From Bog-473 sp963787485 (lineage in GTDB: Bacteria > Actinomycetota > Acidimicrobiia > Acidimicrobiales > RAAP-2), in the NCBI GenBank assembly GCA_963787485.1, contig CAWBDF010000007.1, forward strand, positions 930,001-994,000: a DNA stretch of 64,000 bases. Reading direction: 5' to 3'. The position numbers were made by a program, and so were the translations under genes. A model generated the notes under the pieces. That model did not search any database and was not told the origin of the DNA. It worked only from the letters and a program-made list of their open reading frames with translations. Positions 56,607-64,000 of this stretch are shown here, one piece after another (the first letter of the stretch is position 1; each line of letters opens with the position of its first letter).

Positions 56607-57218
56607 CTACGATTCGAGGCCGGCCGTGAGAACGCCGATGAGGTCTTCGACGAGGTCTTCCAAGGGAGCGCCCAACGTACCGGTCTCGAGAGCGTTCTGA
56701 AAGCGGGCCAGTGTATGAACGGCGCTGGTGATGAGAAACTCCCAGCGTTCCCTTTGGATTGCCTCAGGGAGCGAGGGGACGAGGTGACGTGCGATTGCCC
56801 TCAATCCATGAACCGTCTCGGGGGGGACCACGGACTCGAGACCGAGTGACCCTCCTCGCTCGATGTAATAACGGGAGAGGAACGGGACGTAGTAGTTCCC
56901 TTCGATGAGGTTGCTGGCGAGCGGCCCCACGAATGACCTGACGTAGTCAGCAAGCTGGGGCCGTTCGTTCCCCACGGCCAGCGCAGCCAGGAAGTCGTTC
57001 CTCGTGTCCGAGACGAACTGGGCGCGGTGGGCAGCCACCGCGTTGACCAGGTTCTCCTTGTCACCGAAGTGATACTGAATCGCCGCTTTGTTCCTCTGCC
57101 CCGCCGTGATCGCGATCTCGCGTAAGGGAACCGCGGCGATCCCGCCTTCGGCGAACAGCCGCTCTGCCGTCACCAGGATCAGCTCTCGTGTCGCCTCTCC
57201 TCGGGCGTTGGCTCGCAT
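56607..57218 (-). CDS. TetR-family transcriptional regulator
   Basis: The protein has about 203 residues from the ATG at 57218. The N-terminal helix-turn-helix reads TRELILVTAERLFAEGGIAAVPLREIAITAGQ then RNKAAIQYHFGDKENLVNAVAAH. The C-terminal part is a helical ligand domain with YYVPFLSRYYIERGG and LARFQNALETG. It is probably the local repressor of the amidohydrolase/oxidoreductase region, judging from position only. The frame is open to 57392, but the extra 58 residues are not conserved in the family. Confidence 0.85.
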   Translation of the reverse strand: MRANARGEATRELILVTAERLFAEGGIAAVPLREIAITAGQRNKAAIQYHFGDKENLVNAVAAHRAQFVSDTRNDFLAALAVGNERPQLADYVRSFVGPLASNLIEGNYYVPFLSRYYIERGGSLGLESVVPPETVHGLRAIARHLVPSLPEAIQRERWEFLITSAVHTLARFQNALETGTLGAPLEDLVEDLIGVLTAGLES

Positions 57219-57342
57219 GGCTTCGCCTCGGGGATTGGGCCGGTACCTGTCGGCCACCCGCGAAACAGCCGTCACGAACGACGCCACAGGGGGAGGGGCA
57301 TCCGGGGAGTTTAGGTCACCCACCGTCGGGATGTCGCTAAGG

Positions 57343-57363
57343 GCCCGCGGCTTCGCCGCGGGC
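57343..57363. terminator. 9-bp GC hairpin downstream of the SnoaL-like gene
   Basis: GCCCGCGGC and GCCGCGGGC flank a TTC loop. On the minus strand it lies 65 bp past the stop of the 57428-58324 gene and about 125 bp before the TetR start, so it probably ends the SDR/SnoaL transcript. Confidence 0.5.
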
Positions 57364-57427
57364 GCCGCTGAGATCCGGGTTCGTGAGGACATGTCTCACG
57401 GGTTCACGGCTCTTCGACTCGAGAGAT

Positions 57428-58324
57428 CTACAAAGGTGCAGCCTCCGTGCCGTGACCGATGCGGGCGATGAACTGACCCGTCTTGGCGGGAGCCCAGAAC
57501 TCGGCGGTATGGAACGCAGAACGCCCGGTTGCGACACGCGAGGAGACGGTGTACCGGAGCTCCGCGAACACGTACCAATCGTCGGTGACCTGGGAGAGCT
57601 TCTCGACCGACTCCACCTCGTAACGATCGAAGAAGGCCTCGTAGTACGCCCGGTGCGCTGCAGTTCCTTCGAGTTCAGTGATCGTCCCGGTGTCCTCGAC
57701 GTAGTCGCGCACGGTCGACACCACACGATCGTGGAGCACGCTCATGACGGCGTCCACGTCGTTGCCCCGCAGCGCCTCGAGAAACGCCTCATAGCGGTCG
57801 TACACGCGTTGCCGGGCGAGGAGCTGATCGCCGGGAATGGTGTTGGGCTCGTCGGCTCCTCCGAGAGATTCGACCGGGTAGCGGATCCAGATCAGTTCGC
57901 CCGTGATGCCCGGCCCGCTTCCGGAGGGGAAGAGCCCGAGGGTCTGGGTGGAGTACTCCGGTTCAGGGTCGGTCTTGATGCGGACTCGTGAGATGTTGTC
58001 CTGGAAGGTGTACCAGGTTCCCCGTATTTCGGTGAGACCTATGACCTCGGTGAGATCACTGTGCCCGCGGATCATGCCGTAGGCTTCGACGATCTCCTCT
58101 CGGAGCGTGAGCCGGGGCAGCTTCACACCGCCGTCAGGCAGGAGCTCGGGAACCACCATGTATGCGTAGGGACCTTCGGGAGTCAAAGTGTCGTAGAGCG
58201 GCTCCATGTTGCCGCTGGCCGCGTTGATCTCCTCCTCGATGTGCCAGATCGACTGGGCATACGCGTGCACCGACGCGTCTGCAGTGATGCGGAGGATCTC
58301 CGGATCGATGTCGAGCGCAGGCAT
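57428..58324 (-). CDS. Protein with SnoaL-like domain
   Basis: The protein has 298 residues. The C-terminal part (about 165-290: VYDRYEAFLEALRGNDVDAVMSVLHD, AHRAYYEAFFDRYEVESVEK, WYVFAELRYTV) has the NTF2/SnoaL cone fold found in polyketide cyclases and small isomerases. The N-terminal part (DASVHAYAQSIWHIEEEINAA, then TLREEIVEAYGMIRG) looks like a second, diverged copy. A role in ring isomerisation or ligand binding is inference. Two 14-bp direct repeats precede its ATG. Confidence 0.65.
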   Translation of the reverse strand: MPALDIDPEILRITADASVHAYAQSIWHIEEEINAASGNMEPLYDTLTPEGPYAYMVVPELLPDGGVKLPRLTLREEIVEAYGMIRGHSDLTEVIGLTEIRGTWYTFQDNISRVRIKTDPEPEYSTQTLGLFPSGSGPGITGELIWIRYPVESLGGADEPNTIPGDQLLARQRVYDRYEAFLEALRGNDVDAVMSVLHDRVVSTVRDYVEDTGTITELEGTAAHRAYYEAFFDRYEVESVEKLSQVTDDWYVFAELRYTVSSRVATGRSAFHTAEFWAPAKTGQFIARIGHGTEAAPL

Positions 58325-58339
58325 GGGTGACTCTCCCTC

Positions 58340-58375
58340 TTTCGTGATGACTACTTCAACGTTTCGTGATGACTA
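58340..58375. repeat. Two 14-bp direct repeats before the SnoaL-like gene
   Basis: TTTCGTGATGACTA occurs at 58340-58353 and again at 58362-58375, a 22-bp period (two helical turns). They lie 16-51 bp upstream of the minus-strand start at 58324, where a repressor or activator would bind. They are likely regulator sites. Confidence 0.6.
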
Positions 58376-58439
58376 AAAAACTTGAGCAGCGGCGGCCGCC
58401 GACCAGCGATGCCACCGACCGGTGCCATACCACGCAAGG

Positions 58440-58820
58440 TCACAGGGCCTGATAGGGCTTGGCGGTCATCAGGTGCACTACCTCGTCGATCCCGGTCTGC
58501 GAGACATCGCGAGGGTCGTTCGCGATCGTGAGCTTGTCGGAGTCGAGGATCTCGTCGAGATGATCACGCACGTCCTCAATGGTCAGATTCGGGTTGCTGT
58601 ATCCCGGCGTCGTGCCGAACAGGCGGGCCTCCACCGTTCCAGCCGACGAGTCGAAGAGGCCCCCCGACAGCTCGCACGACTCGTGCGACAGATAGGCCAC
58701 CATCGGGGATACCAGTTCGGCCGGCTGGGCGTCCACGAATGCTTTCATGATGGACGGGTCGTGGATGGTGTAGAAGTGATGGAAGGAGTTGCTGACGCCG
58801 CCGGGGCTCACGGCGTTCAC
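58440..58820 (-). CDS. Short-chain dehydrogenase, C-terminal part (after frameshift)
   Basis: This frame begins VNAVSPGGVSNSFHHFY, the conserved strand beta-6/PG motif of SDR enzymes, and runs to a C-terminal SCELSGGLFDSSAGTVEARLFG. It joins the frame at 59394 when one base is removed, or two added, near 58837-58848. The combined product would have about 318 residues, like the long SDRs related to the dehydrogenase domain of multifunctional beta-oxidation enzymes. Confidence 0.8.
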   Translation of the reverse strand: MNAVSPGGVSNSFHHFYTIHDPSIMKAFVDAQPAELVSPMVAYLSHESCELSGGLFDSSAGTVEARLFGTTPGYSNPNLTIEDVRDHLDEILDSDKLTIANDPRDVSQTGIDEVVHLMTAKPYQAL

Positions 58821-59394
58821 CCGGATCCCGAAATTGCCCTCCTTCGAGGGCCAGACCGCGCGTCAGACCGTAGATACCGAACTTGGCCGTCCCGTAGATC
58901 GTGAGTCCGGCCATGCCCCACATGCCTCCTGAGGTGGTGTTGACAATCCGTCCGTAGCCCGCCTCCCGCATGTGCGGCCAGGCGGCGCGGCACATCCAGA
59001 TGGAACCCATCAGATGGACACCGATCACCTTTTCGAGATGTGGGGACTCGATCTCGTCGAAATCCGCGACCACCCCGATACCGGCGTTGTTCACCAGGAT
59101 GTCGAGGCGGCCCCACGTGTCCACGGCCGTCCGGACCACTTCCTGAGCGCTCTTCTCGTCGGCGACGCTGTGGAGGTCGGCGACCGCTTCGCCACCGGCT
59201 GCGTTGATCTCGGCCGCCACGAGTTCGGGGTCTGCGGGAACGACACCCCGACCGTCGGGCCCGACTCCGAGATCGTTCACGACGACCTTTGCGCCGCGCG
59301 ATGCCAGGAGCATGGCATGGGCGCGCCCCAGGCCCGGGTTCCCGCCAGCTCCCGTCACGATCGCGACCCGACCATCGAACCGGAGATTGCTCAT
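58576..59394 (-). CDS. Short-chain dehydrogenase, N-terminal part (frameshifted)
   Basis: The first about 185 residues are a normal SDR: VAIVTGAGGNPGLGRAHA (cofactor loop), NDLGVGPDGRG, ILVNNAGIG, NTTSGGMWG (Ser) and YGTAKFG (Tyr and Lys of the active site). After GLALEG the frame becomes Arg/Pro-rich and unrelated; the true continuation is in the frame at 58440-58820. The GVGPDGRG insertion is typical of SDRs acting on acyl or steroid substrates, which is inference. Start ATG at 59394 after a G-rich leader. Confidence 0.85.
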   Translation of the reverse strand: MSNLRFDGRVAIVTGAGGNPGLGRAHAMLLASRGAKVVVNDLGVGPDGRGVVPADPELVAAEINAAGGEAVADLHSVADEKSAQEVVRTAVDTWGRLDILVNNAGIGVVADFDEIESPHLEKVIGVHLMGSIWMCRAAWPHMREAGYGRIVNTTSGGMWGMAGLTIYGTAKFGIYGLTRGLALEGGQFRDPGERREPRRRQQLLPSLLHHPRPVHHESIRGRPAGRTGIPDGGLSVARVVRAVGGPLRLVGWNGGGPPVRHDAGIQQPESDH

Positions 59395-59578
59395 GGCCCC
59401 CCCTTCTACGTCGAGATGAGCCACCTTGCGAGGCAGGGGTCAAGCTCACAGTGGCACGATGTCACTCAGCGCCGTTCACGCTGGGCGACAGTGTAACTGG
59501 AAGTGAGTCACACGTCTTCTTTGTCTTGAGTGGGCTGTGCCGGAATTGGGCGCTCACCGTCCGAGCCGACGTTCAGCA

Positions 59579-59941
59579 TTACGCGAGAAGCTCGAGGAGC
59601 CACCGGGGTCCGACTACCTCAGCTCCCAGGGCCTCTGCTCGTTGCCGCAATCCACGATCAGCGGTGACGAGGGTCACCTCACCAGAGTCCTTCGACGCGG
59701 CCTCGATGAGAGCGTCGTCACCACTGCCAGCAGCATGGAGAACGGTCACGCCATCGGCGCCGCCAGTTGGAGTGCCGGCGCGAGCCTTGCCCTCGAGAAC
59801 GACGACGACCGGTGGGGCGACTCGCCCGGAGACAACTGCAGCTCTTAGTTGCCCCACGAACGATGCAGCTGCTCCAGCTCGGTCTCGCCACCAGCCGTTC
59901 GGACGAGAACCGATCACGTTTGCGGCATCGACGAGAAGCAT
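59579..59941 (-). CDS. NYN/PIN-like domain protein
   Basis: The protein has 120 residues from the ATG at 59941 (a GTG at 59968 adds nine). LLVDAANVIGSRPNGWWRDRAGAA is the acidic first strand, followed by VVVVLEGKARAG, GSGDDALIEAAS and VTLVTADRGLRQRAEALGAEVVGPRWLLELL. The Asp residues of VDAAN, GDDA and TADR would form a metal site as in NYN/PIN ribonucleases. It is a housekeeping-type gene by appearance and not obviously part of the catabolic set. Confidence 0.78.
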   Translation of the reverse strand: MLLVDAANVIGSRPNGWWRDRAGAAASFVGQLRAAVVSGRVAPPVVVVLEGKARAGTPTGGADGVTVLHAAGSGDDALIEAASKDSGEVTLVTADRGLRQRAEALGAEVVGPRWLLELLA

Positions 59942-60041
59942 TGAACCAGCTTGACGGTTGCTCTTCACGTAGCGCCGTCTTCGGGTTCCGGGATGGGTGT
60001 ACGACGACGGAGTGCCGGCACCGACTGGGCGAGTAGCAGGG

Positions 60042-61256
60042 CTACAGCGACGTGTGAAGGAGCATTGGGAAGGTGTAGGTCGTGCGGATCACAGGCGTGA
60101 ACTCCAATTCGGCGCCGGGCTTGATCCGGTAGTCGGGGATCCGTGAGTGCCACACTCGCATCGCCACTCGAAGTTCGAGTCGAGCCAGATTGGAGCCCAG
60201 GCATCGGTGCACACCGCCACCGAACGCGAAATGGCGGAATCCCTGTCGGTCGAAGCGGACCTCGCCGGCGTCGGGGAGTCCGTCCTCGTCGGTGTTGGAT
60301 GCGCCGTGGAACATGAACAGCTGGTCTCCCGCCTTGAGAGGGCACCCGGCCAGCTCGGTATCCGTGGTGACGACTCGGCCCGTCATCATGATCGGGGGTT
60401 CGTAGCGGAACAACTCCTCGAGTGCCGCGGGTATCAGCGAGAGGTCATGCACGATCTGACGGCGATGGTCGGGGTGCTCGGCGAGAAAGGCGAAGAAGCA
60501 ATCGAGTGACGCCGAGACGGTGTCGAGACCACCGATGAACAACGGGAAGCAGATGTCGAGCAACTGCTGGCGCGTGAGCGGGCGGCCCTCGAGCTCAGCG
60601 TCGAGGAGTCCGCTGAGGACGTCATCGGTTCGTTCACGCTCCCGGTCGTTGAGCGCCCGGTCGAAATAGTCGTAAATGGAGAGTGCCATCTCCTTCTTCA
60701 GAACGTCGCATCGTGGATCATCGAAGTCAGTGCCCAGGACCTGGTTCGCCCGGACAATGCCGTCCTTCATCTCCAGGAAGCGGGGCAGGTCACGGAGCGG
60801 CAACCCGATCAGGGTGAGGAACACCTGGGACGGAAACGGGATGGAGAACTGCTTTGCGAAGTCGATCTCCGTCTCGCCGCCGAAGCCGTCAATGAGGTCG
60901 TTCACGAGCTTTTCAATCGGCGTCTCGAGCCCGCGCAACCGTTGGGGCGCGAACAACGGGTCGATCACCTTGCGGTACTTCCTCTGCTCGGGCGGATCGA
61001 GTTCGATCGGGATGAGCGCACGGTCGGTTCCCATCTGCCCGCGGTTCCCCGCGCTCGAGAAGATCTCTGGGTGGCGGAGTACCTCCTCTTCGGCGACCCG
61101 GTGTGACACGACGACGGTGCCACCATCGGCGCTTTCCGTGCGGATCACCGGACCCGCGCCGCGCATCGCCTTGTAGAGCTCTTGTGGGTGCCTCGTGACC
61201 GCGGCGTCCATGGCTCCGACGAGACCACCGGCACCGGTCTTGGTCTGGTCAGCCAT
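60042..61256 (-). CDS. Cytochrome P450
   Basis: The protein has 404 residues. The heme loop is FAFGGGVHRCLGSNLARLE with the thiolate Cys, the K-helix is EELFRYEPP (Glu-x-x-Arg), and the I-helix reads LFIGGLDTVSASL, with Gly in place of the usual Ala before Gly-x-Asp-Thr. It has no membrane anchor, so it is a soluble bacterial class I P450 fed by a ferredoxin. The ferredoxin gene is divergent 202 bp away. Hydroxylation of a substrate of the neighbouring pathway is likely. Confidence 0.92.
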   Translation of the reverse strand: MADQTKTGAGGLVGAMDAAVTRHPQELYKAMRGAGPVIRTESADGGTVVVSHRVAEEEVLRHPEIFSSAGNRGQMGTDRALIPIELDPPEQRKYRKVIDPLFAPQRLRGLETPIEKLVNDLIDGFGGETEIDFAKQFSIPFPSQVFLTLIGLPLRDLPRFLEMKDGIVRANQVLGTDFDDPRCDVLKKEMALSIYDYFDRALNDRERERTDDVLSGLLDAELEGRPLTRQQLLDICFPLFIGGLDTVSASLDCFFAFLAEHPDHRRQIVHDLSLIPAALEELFRYEPPIMMTGRVVTTDTELAGCPLKAGDQLFMFHGASNTDEDGLPDAGEVRFDRQGFRHFAFGGGVHRCLGSNLARLELRVAMRVWHSRIPDYRIKPGAELEFTPVIRTTYTFPMLLHTSL

Positions 61257-61458
61257 CGCATGTCCTCCTCGGCATAGGACCAGGCACCGTGCGAGTCCGT
61301 CGCCGCTCGACGGTGTGGAGCCTGGCGAGAATCGACCTCAGAGAGAATACCCGGCTGTTGATCCGTCCTCTCCATGGCGCTCCTGACCGATCAACAGCCA
61401 ATCGCAAGACCAGTCGACACGTGGAAGACTCCAGCACGATGAGCGAGAGGTTCGGCCG

Positions 61459-61647
61459 ATGAAGGTGACCGTGGACGAGGACCTCTGCCAGGGCCACGCC
61501 CGCTGTTGGGACGTGTGCCCGGAGGTGTTCTCCCTCGACGAGCAGGGCCACGCACTCGTCGTTGTCGACGACGTACCCGTGGAGCTCATCACGAAGGTGC
61601 GAGAGGCGGCGGATCTGTGCCCCGAACGTGCCATCGAGCTGAGCTGA
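61459..61647 (+). CDS. Single-cluster ferredoxin (P450 redox partner type)
   Basis: The protein has 62 residues. Cys10, Cys16 and Cys20 lie in CQGHARCWDVCP and Cys54 in DLCPERAIE, the pattern of [3Fe-4S] ferredoxins that serve actinobacterial P450s, with His13 where a fourth Cys would be. It lies next to and divergent from the P450 gene. The ATG has GAGAGG and further purines upstream. It is followed 18 bp later by an SDR gene. Confidence 0.9.
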   Translation: MKVTVDEDLCQGHARCWDVCPEVFSLDEQGHALVVVDDVPVELITKVREAADLCPERAIELS

Positions 61648-61665
61648 AGGAACGAGGGAGGGTAC

Positions 61666-62496
61666 ATGAAAGTGGAGGCCGGCCAGGTGGCCGTCGTGAC
61701 CGGCGCGGCGAGTGGGCTCGGACGCGCCCTCGCCATGGAATTCGCCGCGCGGGGTCTCAACGGAGTGCTCGCCGACGTCGAAGAGGAGCCGCTCGCCGAG
61801 ACGGTGAAGACGATCGAGGCGACAGGCGCCACGGTGATCGGCGTGCCCACTGACGTGCGCTTCTCGGACCAGGTCGACGCACTTGCCGCCACCACCTTCG
61901 AACGGTACGGACGCATCGACGTCGTCGTGAACAATGCCGGGATCATGTCGGGCATGGGTCCGATGTGGGTATTCGAGGAAAACGACTGGGAGTGGACGTT
62001 GTCGGTCAACCTCCGCGGCGTCGTGCACGGGATCCGCGCCTTCGTGCCGCGTCTGGTGGCCCAGGGTTGGGGACATGTCGTCAACACTGCCTCCATGGCC
62101 GGCGTGTCCGCCGGGCCCGGACTGGGGCCCTACATGGTGTCCAAGCACGCCGTTGTCGCACTTTCGGAAGGGTTGGCCGCGGACCTCGCATTGGTCGGCG
62201 CGAACGTCGGTGTGACCGTGATCTGCCCCGGCGGGATGGTGACGAACATCGTCAACGCCGAACGGAACCGGCCCGCCGAGCTGAGCATCGCTTCGAGAGA
62301 ACTGGATGATCTCACCTTGCGAGGACTCACCGACTGGATGTCGACAGTGAGCGGGCCGGACATGTCAGCGACCGATGCGGCCGAGATCGTGGTGCGCGGG
62401 ATCGAGAGCGACGTCCTGCATGTCGCCCCCAACGGTTCCGGGGTGGGTGTTCGGTCGCGGGTCGATCGACTGCTCGCTGACATTCCAGACCGCTGA
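61666..62496 (+). CDS. Short-chain dehydrogenase/reductase
   Basis: The protein has 276 residues. It has the cofactor loop VVTGAASGLGRALAMEF, Asp in LADVEEEP favouring NAD, VVVNNAGIMSG, NTASMAGVS (Ser) and YMVSKHAVVALSEGLA (Tyr, Lys). It belongs to the classical SDRs often found beside P450-ferredoxin pairs and would oxidise an alcohol made by the P450, which is inference. GGAGGG precedes the ATG, and the gene follows the ferredoxin by 18 bp. Confidence 0.88.
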   Translation: MKVEAGQVAVVTGAASGLGRALAMEFAARGLNGVLADVEEEPLAETVKTIEATGATVIGVPTDVRFSDQVDALAATTFERYGRIDVVVNNAGIMSGMGPMWVFEENDWEWTLSVNLRGVVHGIRAFVPRLVAQGWGHVVNTASMAGVSAGPGLGPYMVSKHAVVALSEGLAADLALVGANVGVTVICPGGMVTNIVNAERNRPAELSIASRELDDLTLRGLTDWMSTVSGPDMSATDAAEIVVRGIESDVLHVAPNGSGVGVRSRVDRLLADIPDR

Positions 62497-62677
62497 AGCC
62501 GGCGGAAGTCCCACCGCGGGATCGCCCCGCCGCCAGGACCGTCGGTGCATCGGGACGAGCCTGAGGCGTGCGGCAGGGACTATAAAACGATCGGCGCGAA
62601 CCAACGGGAGCTCCGGGTGCAGCCTCCCGCATGTGCCAGCAGGGGATGGTGCACCACAGTGACGAGAGGAGGAAGCG

Positions 62678-63484
62678 GTGGGAACACTCGACGGCAAGGT
62701 GGCAATCGTGACCGGTGCAGGTCGCGGCATCGGTCGAGGGATAGCTGAACGGTTCGGGCGCGAGGGGGCGAACGTCGTCGTCGCGTCCAGGAGTACGGGA
62801 ACCGTCGACCAGGTCGTCGAGGGGATCCGAGCCGCAGGCGGTGTCGCCACCGGCGTCACCGTCGACGTGGGCGAGCGCAGCCAGGTGGAGCGCATGGTCG
62901 AGTCCGCGATCGACTCCTTCGGCCGCGTCGACATCTTGGTGAACAACGCCCAGTCCTTCGGAACTCCGACTTCGCCTTCGTCCGCGGTCTCCGTCATCGC
63001 GCTCGAGGATTATCCGGAGGACGACTGGGACTACGTGTTCCAGACAGGAGTGAAGGCAACCCTGTACGCCATGCAAGCGGTGTTCCCGGGAATGCGTGAA
63101 CGCGGCTGGGGACGCATCGTGAATTTCGGCTCACCGGCCGATCATTCCGCAATTGCCCTCATGTCGGGGTACAACGCCAACAAGGCAGCCATTCGGTCCC
63201 TGACTCGCACCGCGGCCAGGGAATGGGGAAAGTTCGGCATCACGGTCAACGTGATCAGTCCCGGTATCGAGACGGACGCGGTGCGGACGCACTTCGCCTC
63301 CATGGCAGGCGGAGACATGGCGGCGGGAGCGAAGATCCACGAACAGGCTCTCAAGCACAAGCCGATTCAGAGCGCCGGAACCCCGGAAGACGCCGGGGGG
63401 CTCGCCACGTTCATCTGCTCCGACGACGCCGCCTACATCACCGGAATGACTTTTATGCTCGACGGGGGAAGCACCCCGACCTGA
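62678..63484 (+). CDS. Short-chain dehydrogenase/reductase
   Basis: The protein has 268 residues. It carries VAIVTGAGRGIGRGIAERFG, ILVNNAQSFGTP (Gln in place of the usual Gly), NFGSPADHS and YNANKAAIRSLTRTAA with the catalytic Tyr and Lys. It ends in YITGMTFMLDGGSTPT, the usual SDR C-terminus. The NNAQSFG variant and an insert (about 95-115) resemble SDRs of lipid/steroid clusters. Start GTG at 62678 with GAGAGGAGG upstream. Confidence 0.88.
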   Translation: MGTLDGKVAIVTGAGRGIGRGIAERFGREGANVVVASRSTGTVDQVVEGIRAAGGVATGVTVDVGERSQVERMVESAIDSFGRVDILVNNAQSFGTPTSPSSAVSVIALEDYPEDDWDYVFQTGVKATLYAMQAVFPGMRERGWGRIVNFGSPADHSAIALMSGYNANKAAIRSLTRTAAREWGKFGITVNVISPGIETDAVRTHFASMAGGDMAAGAKIHEQALKHKPIQSAGTPEDAGGLATFICSDDAAYITGMTFMLDGGSTPT

Positions 63485-63502
63485 CCCACGAACGACGGTC
63501 CG

Positions 63503-64000
63503 TCATGGCATCGTCCACCCACCGTTCGTGGGAACGGTGGCGCCAGAGACGAAGCCCGACTCCGGGCTCAACAGGAACTGGACGACCGGAGCGACGTCGT
63601 CGTACGGGTCGCCGAATCGGTGCAGTGCGACCTGCTCGAGCTGGGCCGCAGCAAGGTCGGCGTTCGCGGCGGCCCAGGTCTGATGGGCAGGTGTGGACGC
63701 CAGAGGCCACACGGTGTTCACCGTGATGCCATGGACGCCCCATTCCAGGGCCAATCCTCGGGTGAGCGAGCGGATAGCCCCCTTGGCGCTGATGTAGTTC
63801 AGGCTCACCGCCGGCATGGGACGGTCGCTGACCTCGGAGCCGAAATTGACGATCCGTCCTCCACCACCCTCGACCAGCTGAGGAAAGACCGCCTGGCACC
63901 ACCAGAACGTCCCCCCGACCACCACGTCGAACCCGCGTCGCCACTCTTCCTCGGTGATCCCTTCCGCGGGGCCGTAGGGCCCGCCAGCCGCACAGTTGAC
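63503..64000 (-). CDS. Short-chain dehydrogenase, cut by the window edge
   Basis: The last about 165 residues of an SDR are present: GGGGRIVNFGSEVSDRP, YISAKGAIRSLTRGLALEW (Tyr/Lys), HGITVNTVWPLASTP and a C-terminal SGFVSGATVPTNGGWTMP. The N-terminal cofactor domain lies beyond 64000; the frame enters as NCAAGGPYGPAEGIT, where VNNA(A)G should stand. It is convergent with the previous SDR. WPLAS replaces the usual SPG after the beta-6 strand. Confidence 0.85.
   Translation of the reverse strand, partial: VNCAAGGPYGPAEGITEEEWRRGFDVVVGGTFWWCQAVFPQLVEGGGGRIVNFGSEVSDRPMPAVSLNYISAKGAIRSLTRGLALEWGVHGITVNTVWPLASTPAHQTWAAANADLAAAQLEQVALHRFGDPYDDVAPVVQFLLSPESGFVSGATVPTNGGWTMP

Overview
The window is a gene-dense, high-GC stretch of an actinobacterial chromosome. 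Pointers to Actinobacteria, and probably to an uncultured member of Acidimicrobiia, are frequent GTG starts, four-base start/stop overlaps, a dnaK-grpE-dnaJ-hspR-clpB operon, a GlnR-type box before amtB, an Rv0338c-like iron-sulfur reductase, and a secreted protein built from 42-residue modules of the type GYWLVASDGGVFSFGDA. The class-level placement is inference from gene content. No mobile element, CRISPR array, rRNA or phage gene was seen.

Layout. 1-6475 holds a DUF98 protein, two DHA2-type MFS transporters, a CsoR repressor with a clear palindromic operator, a permease-YHS fusion and a small membrane protein. 6532-8835 encodes the repeat-rich secreted protein. 8998-22130 is the de novo purine block, almost all on the minus strand: purA-purD-purB-purC-purS-purQ, then a cell-wall amidase and an opposing small conserved gene, then purL-purF-purM-pyrE. 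22233-28838 is the heat-shock operon, read dnaK-grpE-dnaJ-hspR-clpB on the minus strand, with an HspR-like site at its promoter. 29195-36030 carries gpmA, amtB-glnK under a GlnR box, a second P-II gene, a lone cyclic-nucleotide-binding protein, an aquaporin and an F420/FMN-type oxidoreductase. 36088-38109 is a membrane-bound CCG-domain iron-sulfur reductase, followed by tRNA-Gly(CCC).

From about 38.5 kb the content changes to accessory catabolism. Eight paralogous Amidohydro_2 (ACMSD-like) hydrolases lie on the plus strand between 40284 and 56492. Interspersed or adjacent are an alpha/beta hydrolase, a DUF1214-like protein, a sulfotransferase, a GMC oxidoreductase, a solute-binding-like sensor, a TetR regulator, a SnoaL-like protein, four short-chain dehydrogenases, a cytochrome P450 and its likely ferredoxin. 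No substrate can be named from sequence. This array is the best candidate for an undescribed system.

Sequence quality. Five conserved genes (purL, purD, the amidase, the GMC oxidoreductase and one SDR) are each broken by one frameshift that restores a normal family protein when corrected. Correcting purD also restores an exact four-base overlap with purB. I read these as indel errors in a draft assembly rather than true pseudogenes.
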